Source of the DNA: Streptomyces sp. Z26
GTDB lineage: Bacteria > Actinomycetota > Actinomycetes > Streptomycetales > Streptomycetaceae
Reading direction: 5' to 3'
Assembly: GCF_003665095.1 (NCBI RefSeq)
Contig: NZ_RCHV01000002.1
Coordinates: forward strand, 5,212,501 to 5,276,500
Length of the DNA: 64,000 nt
Below, in pieces: positions 15,411-23,800 of the stretch. Numbering within the stretch: position 1 is the first letter of the stretch; the number at the start of each line of letters is the position of its first letter. The notes under the pieces are model-generated. The model did no database searches, was not told the origin of the DNA, and worked only from the letters and a program-made list of their open reading frames with translations. The position numbers and the translations under genes were made by a program.

Positions 15411-16205
15411 GTGTCCATCGGCAACTTCCCCGAAGAGGACCGGCCCACGGTCGGTCGAGCCCTCCATCAGGCCCGGATCGACGCACGCCTGACCGTGGAC
15501 GAGGTCAGTACGGCGACCCGGGTACGCGTCCCCATCGTGCACGCCATCGAGGAGGACGACTTCTCACGCTGCGGCGGCGACGTCTACGCCCGCGGCCACA
15601 TCCGTACGCTCGCGCGCGCCGTCGACCTCGACGCGGAAGCCCTCGTCGCGCAGTACGACGAGGAGCACGGCGGCCGTCCCGAGCCCACCCCCGCGGCCTC
15701 ACTGTTCGAGGCGGAGAGAATCCGTCCCGAGCCGCGCCGCCCGAACTGGACGGCGGCCATGGTCGCGGCGATCGTCGCGGTCGTCGGCTTCGTCGGCTTC
15801 ACCCTGTTCAACGGGGGCGGCGACGAGTCCGGCAGCCAGGTCGCGGACAAGAAGCCGTCGGCCGCTCCCACCAAGGAGAAGCCGACCCCGACCCGCCCGT
15901 CCGACCCGAAGCCGTCCGAGAGCGCCGTCGCGGGCGTCCCGGTCGACAAGGTCACCGTCCGTATGGTCGCGGACGACGGCAACAGCTGGGTCTCCGCCGA
16001 GGACAGCGCCGGCAAGCTGCTCTACGAGGGCCCGCTGAAGGACGGCGCGACCAAGACGTTCACGGACGACGAGCGCATCGACCTCGTCCTGGGGAACGCC
16101 GGTGCCGTGCGCCTGTGGGTCAACGGCAAGGAGGTCGACCGGATCGGCGACGCGGGCAACGTGGAGCGGGTCAGCTACACGCGCGGCGACCCCGAGCAGG
16201 GCTGA
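15411..16205 (+). CDS. RodZ-like membrane protein with helix-turn-helix and DUF4115
   Basis: A 264-residue bitopic protein, GTG start. Residues 13-85 form a RodZ/HTH_25-type helix-turn-helix (GRALHQARIDARLTVDEVS, then GDVYARGHIRTLARAVDLD, the hallmark of this family). A single membrane helix lies at about 112-133, followed by a Pro/Lys/Ser-rich external linker and a C-terminal DUF4115 beta domain (about 180-260, SWVSAEDSAGKLLYEGPLK). In rod bacteria RodZ links MreB to the cell-wall machinery; in actinomycetes the role of this homologue, usually next to ftsK, is not well defined. It ends in its own terminator at 16208, so it is transcribed separately from rimO. Confidence 0.85.
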   Translation: MSIGNFPEEDRPTVGRALHQARIDARLTVDEVSTATRVRVPIVHAIEEDDFSRCGGDVYARGHIRTLARAVDLDAEALVAQYDEEHGGRPEPTPAASLFEAERIRPEPRRPNWTAAMVAAIVAVVGFVGFTLFNGGGDESGSQVADKKPSAAPTKEKPTPTRPSDPKPSESAVAGVPVDKVTVRMVADDGNSWVSAEDSAGKLLYEGPLKDGATKTFTDDERIDLVLGNAGAVRLWVNGKEVDRIGDAGNVERVSYTRGDPEQG

Positions 16206-16207
16206 CG

Positions 16208-16242
16208 GAGGGCTGCCGGTGAGACCGGCGGCCCTCTGTTTT
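16208..16242 (+). terminator. Terminator after the RodZ-like gene
   Basis: GAGGGCTGCCGGT (16208-16220) pairs with ACCGGCGGCCCTC (16224-16236), one wobble, three-base loop, tail TGTTTT. It starts three bases after the stop codon. Confidence 0.88.
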
Positions 16243-16286
16243 CGGCCTTTGGAGGACGGCGGCCAGGGACGACGTAGGCTGCTCCC

Positions 16287-17810
16287 ATGCCCGAACCCCG
16301 TACCGTCGCCCTTGTCACGCTCGGATGCGCCCGCAACGAGGTGGACTCCGAGGAGCTCGCCGGCCGCCTGGCGGCGGATGGCTGGGCCCTCGTCGACGAG
16401 GCCGCCGACGCCGACGTCGCCGTCGTCAACACCTGCGGCTTCGTCGAGGCCGCGAAGAAGGACTCCGTCGACGCGCTGCTGGAAGCCAACGACCTGAAGG
16501 ATCACGGGAGAACGCAGGCCGTGGTCGCCGTCGGATGCATGGCGGAACGGTACGGCAAGGAACTGGCCGAGGCCCTGCCCGAAGCGGACGGGGTGCTCGG
16601 CTTCGACGACTACACGGACATCTCCGAGCGGCTGCGGACCATCCTCGCCGGTGGTGTCCACGCCCCGCACACCCCGCGTGACCGGCGCAAGCTGCTCCCC
16701 GTGAGCCCCGCCGAGCGCCAGTCCGCCGGGACCGGGGTGGCCCTGCCCGGACACGGCGCCGCCGCCCCCGAGGCCCCGGCCGAGACGCCCGTCGCGCCGC
16801 CCGCGGACCTGCCCGCCGGAGTGGCCCCCGCCTCCGGGCCGCGCGCCCCGCTGCGCCGCCGTACGGGGAACAGCCCCGTCGCCTCCGTGAAGCTCGCCTC
16901 CGGCTGCGACCGCCGGTGCACGTTCTGCGCCATCCCGTCGTTCCGCGGCTCGTTCATCTCCCGCCGCCCCGCGGACGTCCTGAACGAGACGCGCTGGCTG
17001 GCGGAGCAGGGCGTACGGGAGGTCATGCTCGTCTCCGAGAACAACACCTCGTACGGCAAGGACCTCGGTGACGTACGGCTGCTGGAGACCCTGCTGCCGG
17101 AGCTCGCGGCCGTCGACGGCATCGAGCGGGTCCGCGTCAGCTACCTCCAGCCCGCCGAGCTGCGCCCCGGCCTGATCGAGGTGCTGACCTGCACGGACAA
17201 GGTGGCACCGTACTTCGACCTGTCGTTCCAGCACTCCGCGCCCGGGGTGCTGCGCGCGATGCGGCGCTTCGGTGACACGGACAGCTTCCTCGGGCTGCTG
17301 GAGTCGATCAGGGGGAAGGCGCCGGAGGCGGGCGTACGGTCCAACTTCATCGTCGGCTTCCCCGGCGAGACCGAGGCGGACGTGGCGGAACTGGAGCGTT
17401 TTCTGGGGGCCGCGAGGCTGGATGCGATCGGTGTGTTCGGGTACTCGGACGAGGAAGGCACCGAAGCGGCCACCTACGAGGACAAGAACGCCCCGGAGGA
17501 GGTCGCCGCGCGGCTGGAACGGATCTCACGGCTGGCCGAGGAACTGACGGCGCAGCGGGCCGAGGAGCGCGTGGGCGACACCGTACGGGTCCTGGTGGAG
17601 ACGGCGGGCGACGGCGACGCGGACTCCGAGGGCCCGGCCGGGCGCGGGGCGCACCAGGCGCCCGAGACGGACGGGCAGGTTCTGCTCACCGGCTCGGGGT
17701 CACACGCGCCGGTGGTCGGACGTATGGTCGAAGCGAGAGTGGTGGCGACCGAGGGAGTGGACCTGGTCGCGGAGCTGCTCACCGGCGGGAGCGAGGAGGC
17801 GGGCGGATGA
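16287..17810 (+). CDS. rimO: Ribosomal protein S12 methylthiotransferase RimO
   Basis: A 507-residue radical-SAM enzyme that adds a methylthio group to the conserved aspartate of ribosomal protein S12. The N-terminal MTTase domain opens LVTLGCARNEVDSEELAGRL, with Cys ligands also in NTCGF and VGCMAERY. The radical-SAM CxxxCxxC is at Cys207, Cys211, Cys214 (GCDRRCTFC). A TRAM domain closes the protein (about 410-490). It is longer than enteric RimO because of a Pro/Ala-rich insert at about 130-190 between the MTTase and SAM domains, and a charged segment near 440. TAGGCT lies 6 nt before the ATG and no ribosome site is seen, so the transcript is probably leaderless. The stop overlaps pgsA by ATGA. 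Confidence 0.96.
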   Translation: MPEPRTVALVTLGCARNEVDSEELAGRLAADGWALVDEAADADVAVVNTCGFVEAAKKDSVDALLEANDLKDHGRTQAVVAVGCMAERYGKELAEALPEADGVLGFDDYTDISERLRTILAGGVHAPHTPRDRRKLLPVSPAERQSAGTGVALPGHGAAAPEAPAETPVAPPADLPAGVAPASGPRAPLRRRTGNSPVASVKLASGCDRRCTFCAIPSFRGSFISRRPADVLNETRWLAEQGVREVMLVSENNTSYGKDLGDVRLLETLLPELAAVDGIERVRVSYLQPAELRPGLIEVLTCTDKVAPYFDLSFQHSAPGVLRAMRRFGDTDSFLGLLESIRGKAPEAGVRSNFIVGFPGETEADVAELERFLGAARLDAIGVFGYSDEEGTEAATYEDKNAPEEVAARLERISRLAEELTAQRAEERVGDTVRVLVETAGDGDADSEGPAGRGAHQAPETDGQVLLTGSGSHAPVVGRMVEARVVATEGVDLVAELLTGGSEEAGG

Positions 17811-18673
17811 CGGGAGTGCCGGCCTCCGCGGCGGGCAGCGGGCCGGTGGCCAAGCCGAAGGCCGCGGTGGCGGTGCGGCAGGTGAGCTTGTGGAACATCG
17901 CCAACATCCTCACCATGATCCGGCTTCTGCTGGTGCCCGGCTTCGTCGCCCTGATGCTGGCCGACGGCGGGGACGACCCGAAGTGGCGGGCGTTCGCCTG
18001 GGCGGCGTTCACCGTCGCGATGATCACCGATCTCTTCGACGGCGAGTTGGCCCGGCGCTACGACCTGGTCACCGACTTCGGGAAGCTCGCGGACCCCATC
18101 GCGGACAAGGCGATCATGGGCGCCGCCCTGGTCTGCCTCTCCGCCCTCGGTGACCTGCACTGGTGGGTGACCGTGGTGATCCTCGTCCGTGAGTTGGGGA
18201 TCACCGCCATGCGCTTCTGGGTCATCCGCCACGGCGTGATCCCCGCCAGCCGTGGCGGGAAGGTGAAGACGCTCACGCAGGGCGTGGCCGTCGGCATGTA
18301 CGTGCTCGCGCTGACCGGACCGCTCGCGTCGCTCCGCTGGTGGGTGATGGGCGCGGCCGTGCTGCTGACGGTGGGCACCGGCGCGGACTACGTACGGCAG
18401 GCGGTCGTCCTGCGCCGGGCCGGGCTGGCCGCGGAGAAGGCGGTCGTCGTGGTGGCGGCGGAGGGCACGTTGCTGGCGGACGGGACCGTGGTCGCGGACG
18501 GGGCCGTCGTCGCGGAGGTCGCGGCGGCCGTCGTTACCCCGGAGGTCGCTTCCCCGGCGGTCGTCGACGAGGTGGAGTCGGCCGTCGGGGCCGGTGGTGA
18601 ACCGGCGACCGCGGGCGAGGCGCGGGACCCCGTCGACGGCGGCGCGCGCCACCGGGGCCACGTCGGTGGATGA
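17807..18673 (+). CDS. pgsA: CDP-diacylglycerol-glycerol-3-phosphate 3-phosphatidyltransferase
   Basis: A 288-residue membrane enzyme that makes phosphatidylglycerol phosphate from CDP-diacylglycerol and glycerol 3-phosphate. The CDP-alcohol phosphotransferase signature D-x2-D-G-x2-A-R-x8-G-x3-D-x3-D is complete (Asp75, Asp78, Gly79, Ala82, Arg83, Gly92, Asp96, Asp100). About six hydrophobic helices fill residues 28-205. Typical PgsA ends near 200 residues; here a further 80-90 residues of Val/Ala/Glu-rich low-complexity sequence follow. GAGGAGG precedes the ATG. Translation is coupled to rimO (ATGA overlap) and to cinA (overlap of 8 bases). Confidence 0.94.
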   Translation: MTGVPASAAGSGPVAKPKAAVAVRQVSLWNIANILTMIRLLLVPGFVALMLADGGDDPKWRAFAWAAFTVAMITDLFDGELARRYDLVTDFGKLADPIADKAIMGAALVCLSALGDLHWWVTVVILVRELGITAMRFWVIRHGVIPASRGGKVKTLTQGVAVGMYVLALTGPLASLRWWVMGAAVLLTVGTGADYVRQAVVLRRAGLAAEKAVVVVAAEGTLLADGTVVADGAVVAEVAAAVVTPEVASPAVVDEVESAVGAGGEPATAGEARDPVDGGARHRGHVGG

Positions 18674-19178
18674 CGCCGCCGACGTCCTGGAGGAGCTGGC
18701 GCGGCGGGGCGGGTCACTCGCGGTCGCGGAGTCGCTGACCGGCGGACTCGTGGCGGCCCGCGTCACGGACGTGCCGGGTGCCTCCCGCGTGTTCCGCGGG
18801 TCGGTCACCGCGTACGCCACCGTGCTGAAACGGGACGTGCTGGGCGTGGACGGTGACCTGTTGGACGCCCGTGGCGCCGTCGACCCGGAGGTGGCACTGG
18901 GGATGGCGGGGGGCGTGCGACGGGCGTTGGGCGCCGACTGGGGCATCGCCACCACCGGTGTGGCCGGGCCCGCGCCGCAGGACGGGAAGCCGGTCGGCAC
19001 GGTCTTCGTGGCGGTGGTCGGGCCGGGGCGCGGAGCGGGCGCCGTTCGGGAGTTCCACCTGGAAGGAGACCGTACGGCGGTGCGTGGAGCGGCTGTTCAC
19101 GCCGTACTCGGTCTGCTGCGGGACGAACTGTTCGCGAATGGCGGGGCGGCCTACGGGGAACATCACGGGGAGATTTGA
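18666..19178 (+). CDS. cinA: CinA C-terminal-domain protein (nicotinamide-nucleotide amidohydrolase family)
   Basis: The protein is 170 residues, corresponding only to the C-terminal half of full-length CinA, the part with NMN deamidase activity in the PncC family. Motifs seen: SLAVAESLTGGLVAARVTDV, FRGSVTAYA, and the GIATTGVAGP loop followed by GTVFVAV. GTG 18666 is chosen as start because it overlaps the pgsA stop and gives the usual length; a longer frame from 18594 would encode a basic tail over pgsA. Order pgsA-cinA-clgR is conserved in mycobacteria and streptomycetes. Confidence 0.88.
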   Translation: MDDAADVLEELARRGGSLAVAESLTGGLVAARVTDVPGASRVFRGSVTAYATVLKRDVLGVDGDLLDARGAVDPEVALGMAGGVRRALGADWGIATTGVAGPAPQDGKPVGTVFVAVVGPGRGAGAVREFHLEGDRTAVRGAAVHAVLGLLRDELFANGGAAYGEHHGEI

Positions 19179-19340
19179 TGTTTGCAGCCCTGAGTGAACA
19201 CCGCAGCGCTCCCCGCACGGGCACAGCCCAAGGGGGTACGGTGGTGCGTGAAGGATGACGGGCCCCCAGGGCCCAGCCGCATGACCATCGCAGCATGGGG
19301 CACGCAGATGACGCCGCGCGTTCTAGAGGGAGGAGCACCG

Positions 19341-19733
19341 ATGATCCTGCTCCGTCGCCTGTTGGGTGACGTGCTGCGTCGGCAGCGCCAGCGCCAGGGC
19401 CGTACCCTGCGCGAAGTCTCTTCGTCCGCACGTGTTTCGCTGGGTTATCTCTCCGAGGTGGAACGCGGGCAGAAGGAGGCATCATCCGAGTTGCTCTCCT
19501 CGATCTGCGACGCCCTCGAAGTACGGATGTCGGAGGTCATGCGCGAGGTGAGCGACGAGCTGGCGCTCGCGGAACTCGCCGAGTCCGCGGCCAGCGACAC
19601 CGTACCGGCACCGATGCGGTCGATGCTCAACCCGATCGAGCGTATGACGTCTGTGACTTCGGTCACCGGAGTGCCCGACGAGCGCGTCACCATCAAGGCA
19701 CCGACCGAGGCAGTGGACGTCGTCGCGGCCTGA
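19341..19733 (+). CDS. clgR: ClgR, XRE-family activator of clp and lon protease genes
   Basis: A 130-residue transcription activator. ATG 19341 has a near-perfect ribosome site (GAGGGAGGAG). Residues 10-65 form an XRE helix-turn-helix (RTLREVSSSARVSLGYLSEV, ERGQKEASSELLSSICDALE), essentially the ClgR/PopR family consensus. The protein ends in VVAA; in S. lividans the terminal two alanines of ClgR are the signal for its own degradation by ClpP, and that signal is kept here. The pgsA-cinA-clgR neighbourhood agrees with ClgR in mycobacteria and corynebacteria. It ends in a strong bidirectional terminator at 19846. Confidence 0.92.
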   Translation: MILLRRLLGDVLRRQRQRQGRTLREVSSSARVSLGYLSEVERGQKEASSELLSSICDALEVRMSEVMREVSDELALAELAESAASDTVPAPMRSMLNPIERMTSVTSVTGVPDERVTIKAPTEAVDVVAA

Positions 19734-19845
19734 CCCGGGGACACCGTCCGCACGGTGTGGCGGACGGACCGGCGGTCGCCGCGCGCGGCAGGACGGCGCG
19801 CGGTAGACGCCCGCGACGCAGACGTACGACGCATGTGGACGCAGC

Positions 19846-19882
19846 ACGAGGCCCCACCGGGAGCATCCGGTGGGGCCTCGTC
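19846..19882. terminator. Bidirectional terminator between clgR and nei
   Basis: A perfect 14-bp stem, CGAGGCCCCACCGG (19847-19860) and CCGGTGGGGCCTCG (19867-19880), loop GAGCAT. It lies between the convergent clgR and nei stops. Confidence 0.88.
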
Positions 19883-19962
19883 GCGTACGGCGGCGGGGCG
19901 CGAGTCGCCTTACGGGGACGGGGAGTTCGCGTGCCCGGGCGATCGGCGCGTACGCGACGTGG

Positions 19963-20751
19963 TCACGGCGCGGGCTGACAGCGCGGGCACCAGTACACGA
20001 CGCGCCGCTCCGCTGCCGGGCCCGACTCGGCCGAGCGCACCGGAGTGCCGCAGCGCAGGCACGGGCGGTGCCTGCGGCCGTACACCCAGAGGGAGTTGCC
20101 CCGACGGCGGTCCCCGGTGGTGTTGCGGGCCGTACGCGTCCTGTTGGCCTCCAGCAGCCGCTGGGCGAGCGCCACGAGCCGTTCCGGCGACGGGAGTTCA
20201 CCGACGGGAGTCCAGGGGACCACGCGCACGAGGAAGCACAGCTCGGAGCGGTAGACGTTGCCGACTCCCGCCAGGTTGCGCTGGTCGAGCAGGGCCTCCC
20301 CGACGGGGCGGGCGGGGTCGGCCAGCAGCCGGCGCAGTGCCTCGTCCGGGTCCCAGTCGGGGCCGAGCAGGTCCGGGCCGAGATGGCCCACGGCGTGGTG
20401 TTCGTCGGACGTACGGAGCAGGTCGAGCAGCGGCAGACGGTAGCCGACGGCGGTGCGGTCCGCGGTGCCGAGCACCGCGCGCACCTGGTACGCCGGGCCG
20501 CCACGCCAGCGCTCGCCCGGCGCGTGCAGCCGCCAGGCGCCCTCCATGCCCAGGTGCGAATGGAGGGTGAGGCCGCCCTCCACGCGGGTCAGCAGGTGCT
20601 TGCCGCGCGGGGTGACGTCCAGGACGCGGCGCCCCGTCAGGTCCTTCGTGGCGAGCTTCGGCACCCGCAGGTCGCTGCGGGTCAGCAGGGCACCGGCGAG
20701 CGCGCCGTGCAGCTCGTGCGCGGTGCGCCAGACCGTGTCTCCCTCGGGCAT
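19963..20751 (-). CDS. nei: Fpg/Nei-family DNA glycosylase (endonuclease VIII type)
   Basis: A 262-residue base-excision repair glycosylase/AP lyase. The mature N terminus is PEGDTVWRTA: Pro2 is the nucleophile and Glu3 the acid, and the WRTA context is that of Nei rather than Fpg. Lys in TPRGKHLL is the conserved beta-hairpin lysine. The helix-two-turn-helix has LDQRNLAGVGNVYRSE, and the C-terminal zinc finger has CLRCG and CPRC four-cysteine pairs. Start ATG at 20751; no ribosome site, CATCAT 6 nt upstream. It lies upstream of a terminator and downstream of lhr on the same strand, with a 137-base gap between lhr stop and nei start. Confidence 0.93.
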   Translation of the reverse strand: MPEGDTVWRTAHELHGALAGALLTRSDLRVPKLATKDLTGRRVLDVTPRGKHLLTRVEGGLTLHSHLGMEGAWRLHAPGERWRGGPAYQVRAVLGTADRTAVGYRLPLLDLLRTSDEHHAVGHLGPDLLGPDWDPDEALRRLLADPARPVGEALLDQRNLAGVGNVYRSELCFLVRVVPWTPVGELPSPERLVALAQRLLEANRTRTARNTTGDRRRGNSLWVYGRRHRPCLRCGTPVRSAESGPAAERRVVYWCPRCQPAP

Positions 20752-20888
20752 GGGGCCATGATGCGGTACGTGCGGTGCCCGGCGTGGTGGTCGGTGCCGC
20801 GGCGCGGCGGCCCGGTCGTGGCACGTGGCGGTGGCGCGATGGTCCGGTGGCGGCGGTCGTACGGGAGGGCGGGACGCGCGCGCCGCCC

Positions 20889-23800
20889 TCAGGCCCGTAT
20901 CCGCAGGCCGCGCGGCGTCGCGTGGAAGCCCGCCGCCTCCAGCGCCGCGGCGCACGGCGAGGTGAGCGCGGGGACGCCGTTGACGCGCTCCACGGTGACG
21001 CTGCCCAGCGCGCCGTCCCGCGCCGCGCGGGCCAGCGCCTCGGCGGCCGCGTCGACCCGGTCGCCGCCCTGCGTACCGGACTCCTCGCCCGGTCCGCCGT
21101 GCCACGCGAGGAGCGTCTTGCCGCCCCGCTCCACGTACAGCACCAGCTCCCCGTCGACCAGCACCACCAGCGCCCCCGCCTTGCGGCCCGGCTTGTGCGC
21201 CGCCCCCTGCGGCGGGTCGGGCCAGGGGAGGGCGGCGCCGTACGCGTTCGCCGGGTCGGCGGCCGCCAGCACCACGGGCCGTCCGGCCGGGCCGTCGGCC
21301 CCCCGGGCGGGCGCCCCGGACTCGCGCGCCTGGCTGACCGCGCGCAGCCGGTCCACGGCGCCGTCCATGGCGAACTGGGCCGCGCCCAGCCCCTCGACCA
21401 CGTAACCCCGCCGGGCCTGGCCGTTCTCCTCGAACGCCGACAGCACCCGGTACGCGGCGGCGAAACCGCCCTCGACGCCCTCCGCCTGCACCGCGCCGCG
21501 GGTGACCACGCCGTGCCGGTCCAGCAGCGTACGGGCGAGGGCGTGCGCCCGGTGGGTCGGCTCGCCCTCCGGGGCGGGCAGCAGGGACCAGCGCCCGGCG
21601 ACCGTCGGCGGCCCGTTGCGGGAGGCCGCCGCGGGGCGGACCGCGCCGGTCAGCGAGCCGTAGCGGCCGCGGGGCACCGTACGTCTCGCGCGGTGCGCGG
21701 TGGAGCCCGCCGTACGGCCGGAGCCCAGCAGTGAACGGAGCGGCGCGACCGTGTCGTTGGTGAGGCGGCCGGACCAGGCCAGGTCCCAGACCGCCTCGGC
21801 CAGCCCCGGATCGGTGGCCTCGGGGTGTGTGGCCCGCACCTGGTCGGCGATCTGCCGGAAGAAGAGACCGTAACCGCCGTGCAGGGCGTCGAGCACCGCC
21901 GTGTGCAGCGGCGACAGCTCCAGCGGGAGCGGCGGCGAGAGCAGCAGGGGCGCCGTGTCCGCGAGGTACAGGGAGAGCCAGCCGTCCTTGCCGGGCAGCG
22001 CGCCCGCACCGGCCCACAGCACCTCGCCGGAGACGGTGAGCTGGTCGAGCAGCTCCGGGGTGTAGTGCCGTACGCGGCCGGGCAGCACCAGCCGTTCCAG
22101 CGCGGAGGCGGGCACGGGCGCGCCCTGGAGCTGCTCGACGGCGCGCACCAGACCGTCCACGCCGTGCAGACCGCCGGTGTCCACCTGCTGCCAGCGGGGC
22201 AGGAACGCGGCCAACGCGGCGGGCGGCACGGGCTCCAGCTCCTCCCGCAGGACCGCCAGGGACCGGCGCCGCAGCCGCCTCAGCACGGCGGTGTCGCACC
22301 ACTCCTGCGCCGTCCCCGAAGGGTCGAACTCGCCCTGGACGAGCCGCCCGGCCGCCGCCAGCCGGTGCAGCGCGCCGTCCGCGACGGCGGGCCCCAGGCC
22401 GAAGCGCTCGGCCACGGCCGCCGAGGCGAACGGGCCGTGCGTACGGGCGTACCGCGCGAGCAGGTCCCCGAGCGGATCGGCCACCGGCTCGGTGAACGCC
22501 TCCGGCACGCCGACGGGCAGCGCCACCCCCAGCGCGTCCCGCAACCGGCCCGCGTCCTCGATCGCCGCCCAGTGGTCACGGGACGCGATCCGCACCCGGA
22601 TCGCGCGGCGCGCGCCCCGCAGCTCGTCGGCCCACCCCGGCTCCGCGCCCCGCGCGGCCAACTCCTCGTCGGTCAGGGGGCCCAGGACGCGCAGCAGGTC
22701 CGCGACGCCCTCGACGTCCTTGACGCGCCGCTCCTCGGTGCGCCACTGCAACTCGTCCGCCAGCCGCGCCAGGGCGTCGGCGTCCAGCAGTTCGCGCAGC
22801 TCCGCCCGGCCCAACAGCTCGGCGAGGAGCCGGGAGTCGAGCGACAGCGCGGCGGCGCGGCGCTCGGCCAGCGGGGAGTCGCCCTCGTACAGGTACTGCG
22901 CGACGTAGCCGAAGAGGAGCGAGCGGGCGAACGGCGACGGCTCTGGGGTCGTCACCTCGACGAGCCGGACCCGGCGCGACTCGATGTCGCCCATCAGCTC
23001 CGTCAGACCGGGCACGTCGAACACGTCCTGGAGGCACTCCCGCACCGCCTCCAGCACGATCGGGAACGAGCCGAACCCGCTCGTCACCTCCAACAGGTGC
23101 GCCGCCCGCTGGCGCTGCTGCCACAGCGGGGTGCGCTTGCCCGGATCGCGCCGGGGCAGCAGCAGCGCCCGCGCGGCGCACTCGCGGAAGCGCGCCGCGA
23201 ACAGCGCCGAACCGCCCACCTGGTCCGTGACGACCTGGTCGACCTCGCCCTTGTCGAGCACCACGTCGGCCGCGCCGACCGGCGCCCGCTCCGCGTCGTA
23301 CGCGCCGTCGCCACCCGTGCCGCCCACCTTTCCGTCCGGCAGGTCGGCGTCCAGCAGGTCGAGACCCAGCACGTCGGCGTCGGGCAGGCGCAGCACGATG
23401 CCGTCGTCGGCGTGCATGACCTGGGCGTCCAGGCCGTGCCGCTCGGTCAGCCGGGCGCCCAGGGCGAGCGCCCACGGGGCGTGCACCTGCGCGCCGAACG
23501 GGGAGTGGACGACGACGCGCCAGTCGCCCAGCTCGTCGCGGAAGCGCTCGACGACGATCGTGCGGTCGTCCGGGACGTGGCCGCAGGCGGCGCGCTGCTC
23601 GTCCAGATACGCCAGCGTGTTCCGTACGGCGCGCTCGTCCAGCCCCGCCGCGGCGAGCCGGTCGCGGGCCGCTTCCGCCGGGAGGCCGCCGACCTCGCGG
23701 AGGAACGCGCCGAGGGCGCGGCCCAGTTCGAGCGGGCGGCCCAGCTGGTCGCCCTTCCAGAAGGGCAGCCTGCCCGGCACCCCGGGCGCCGGGGTGACCA

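Noticed and set aside
19110..19160. A ClgR-binding site (GTTCGC near 19130) just before clgR
   Set aside because: Only the GTTCGC half fits the consensus as I recall it; the spacing and second half do not, and it lies inside cinA.
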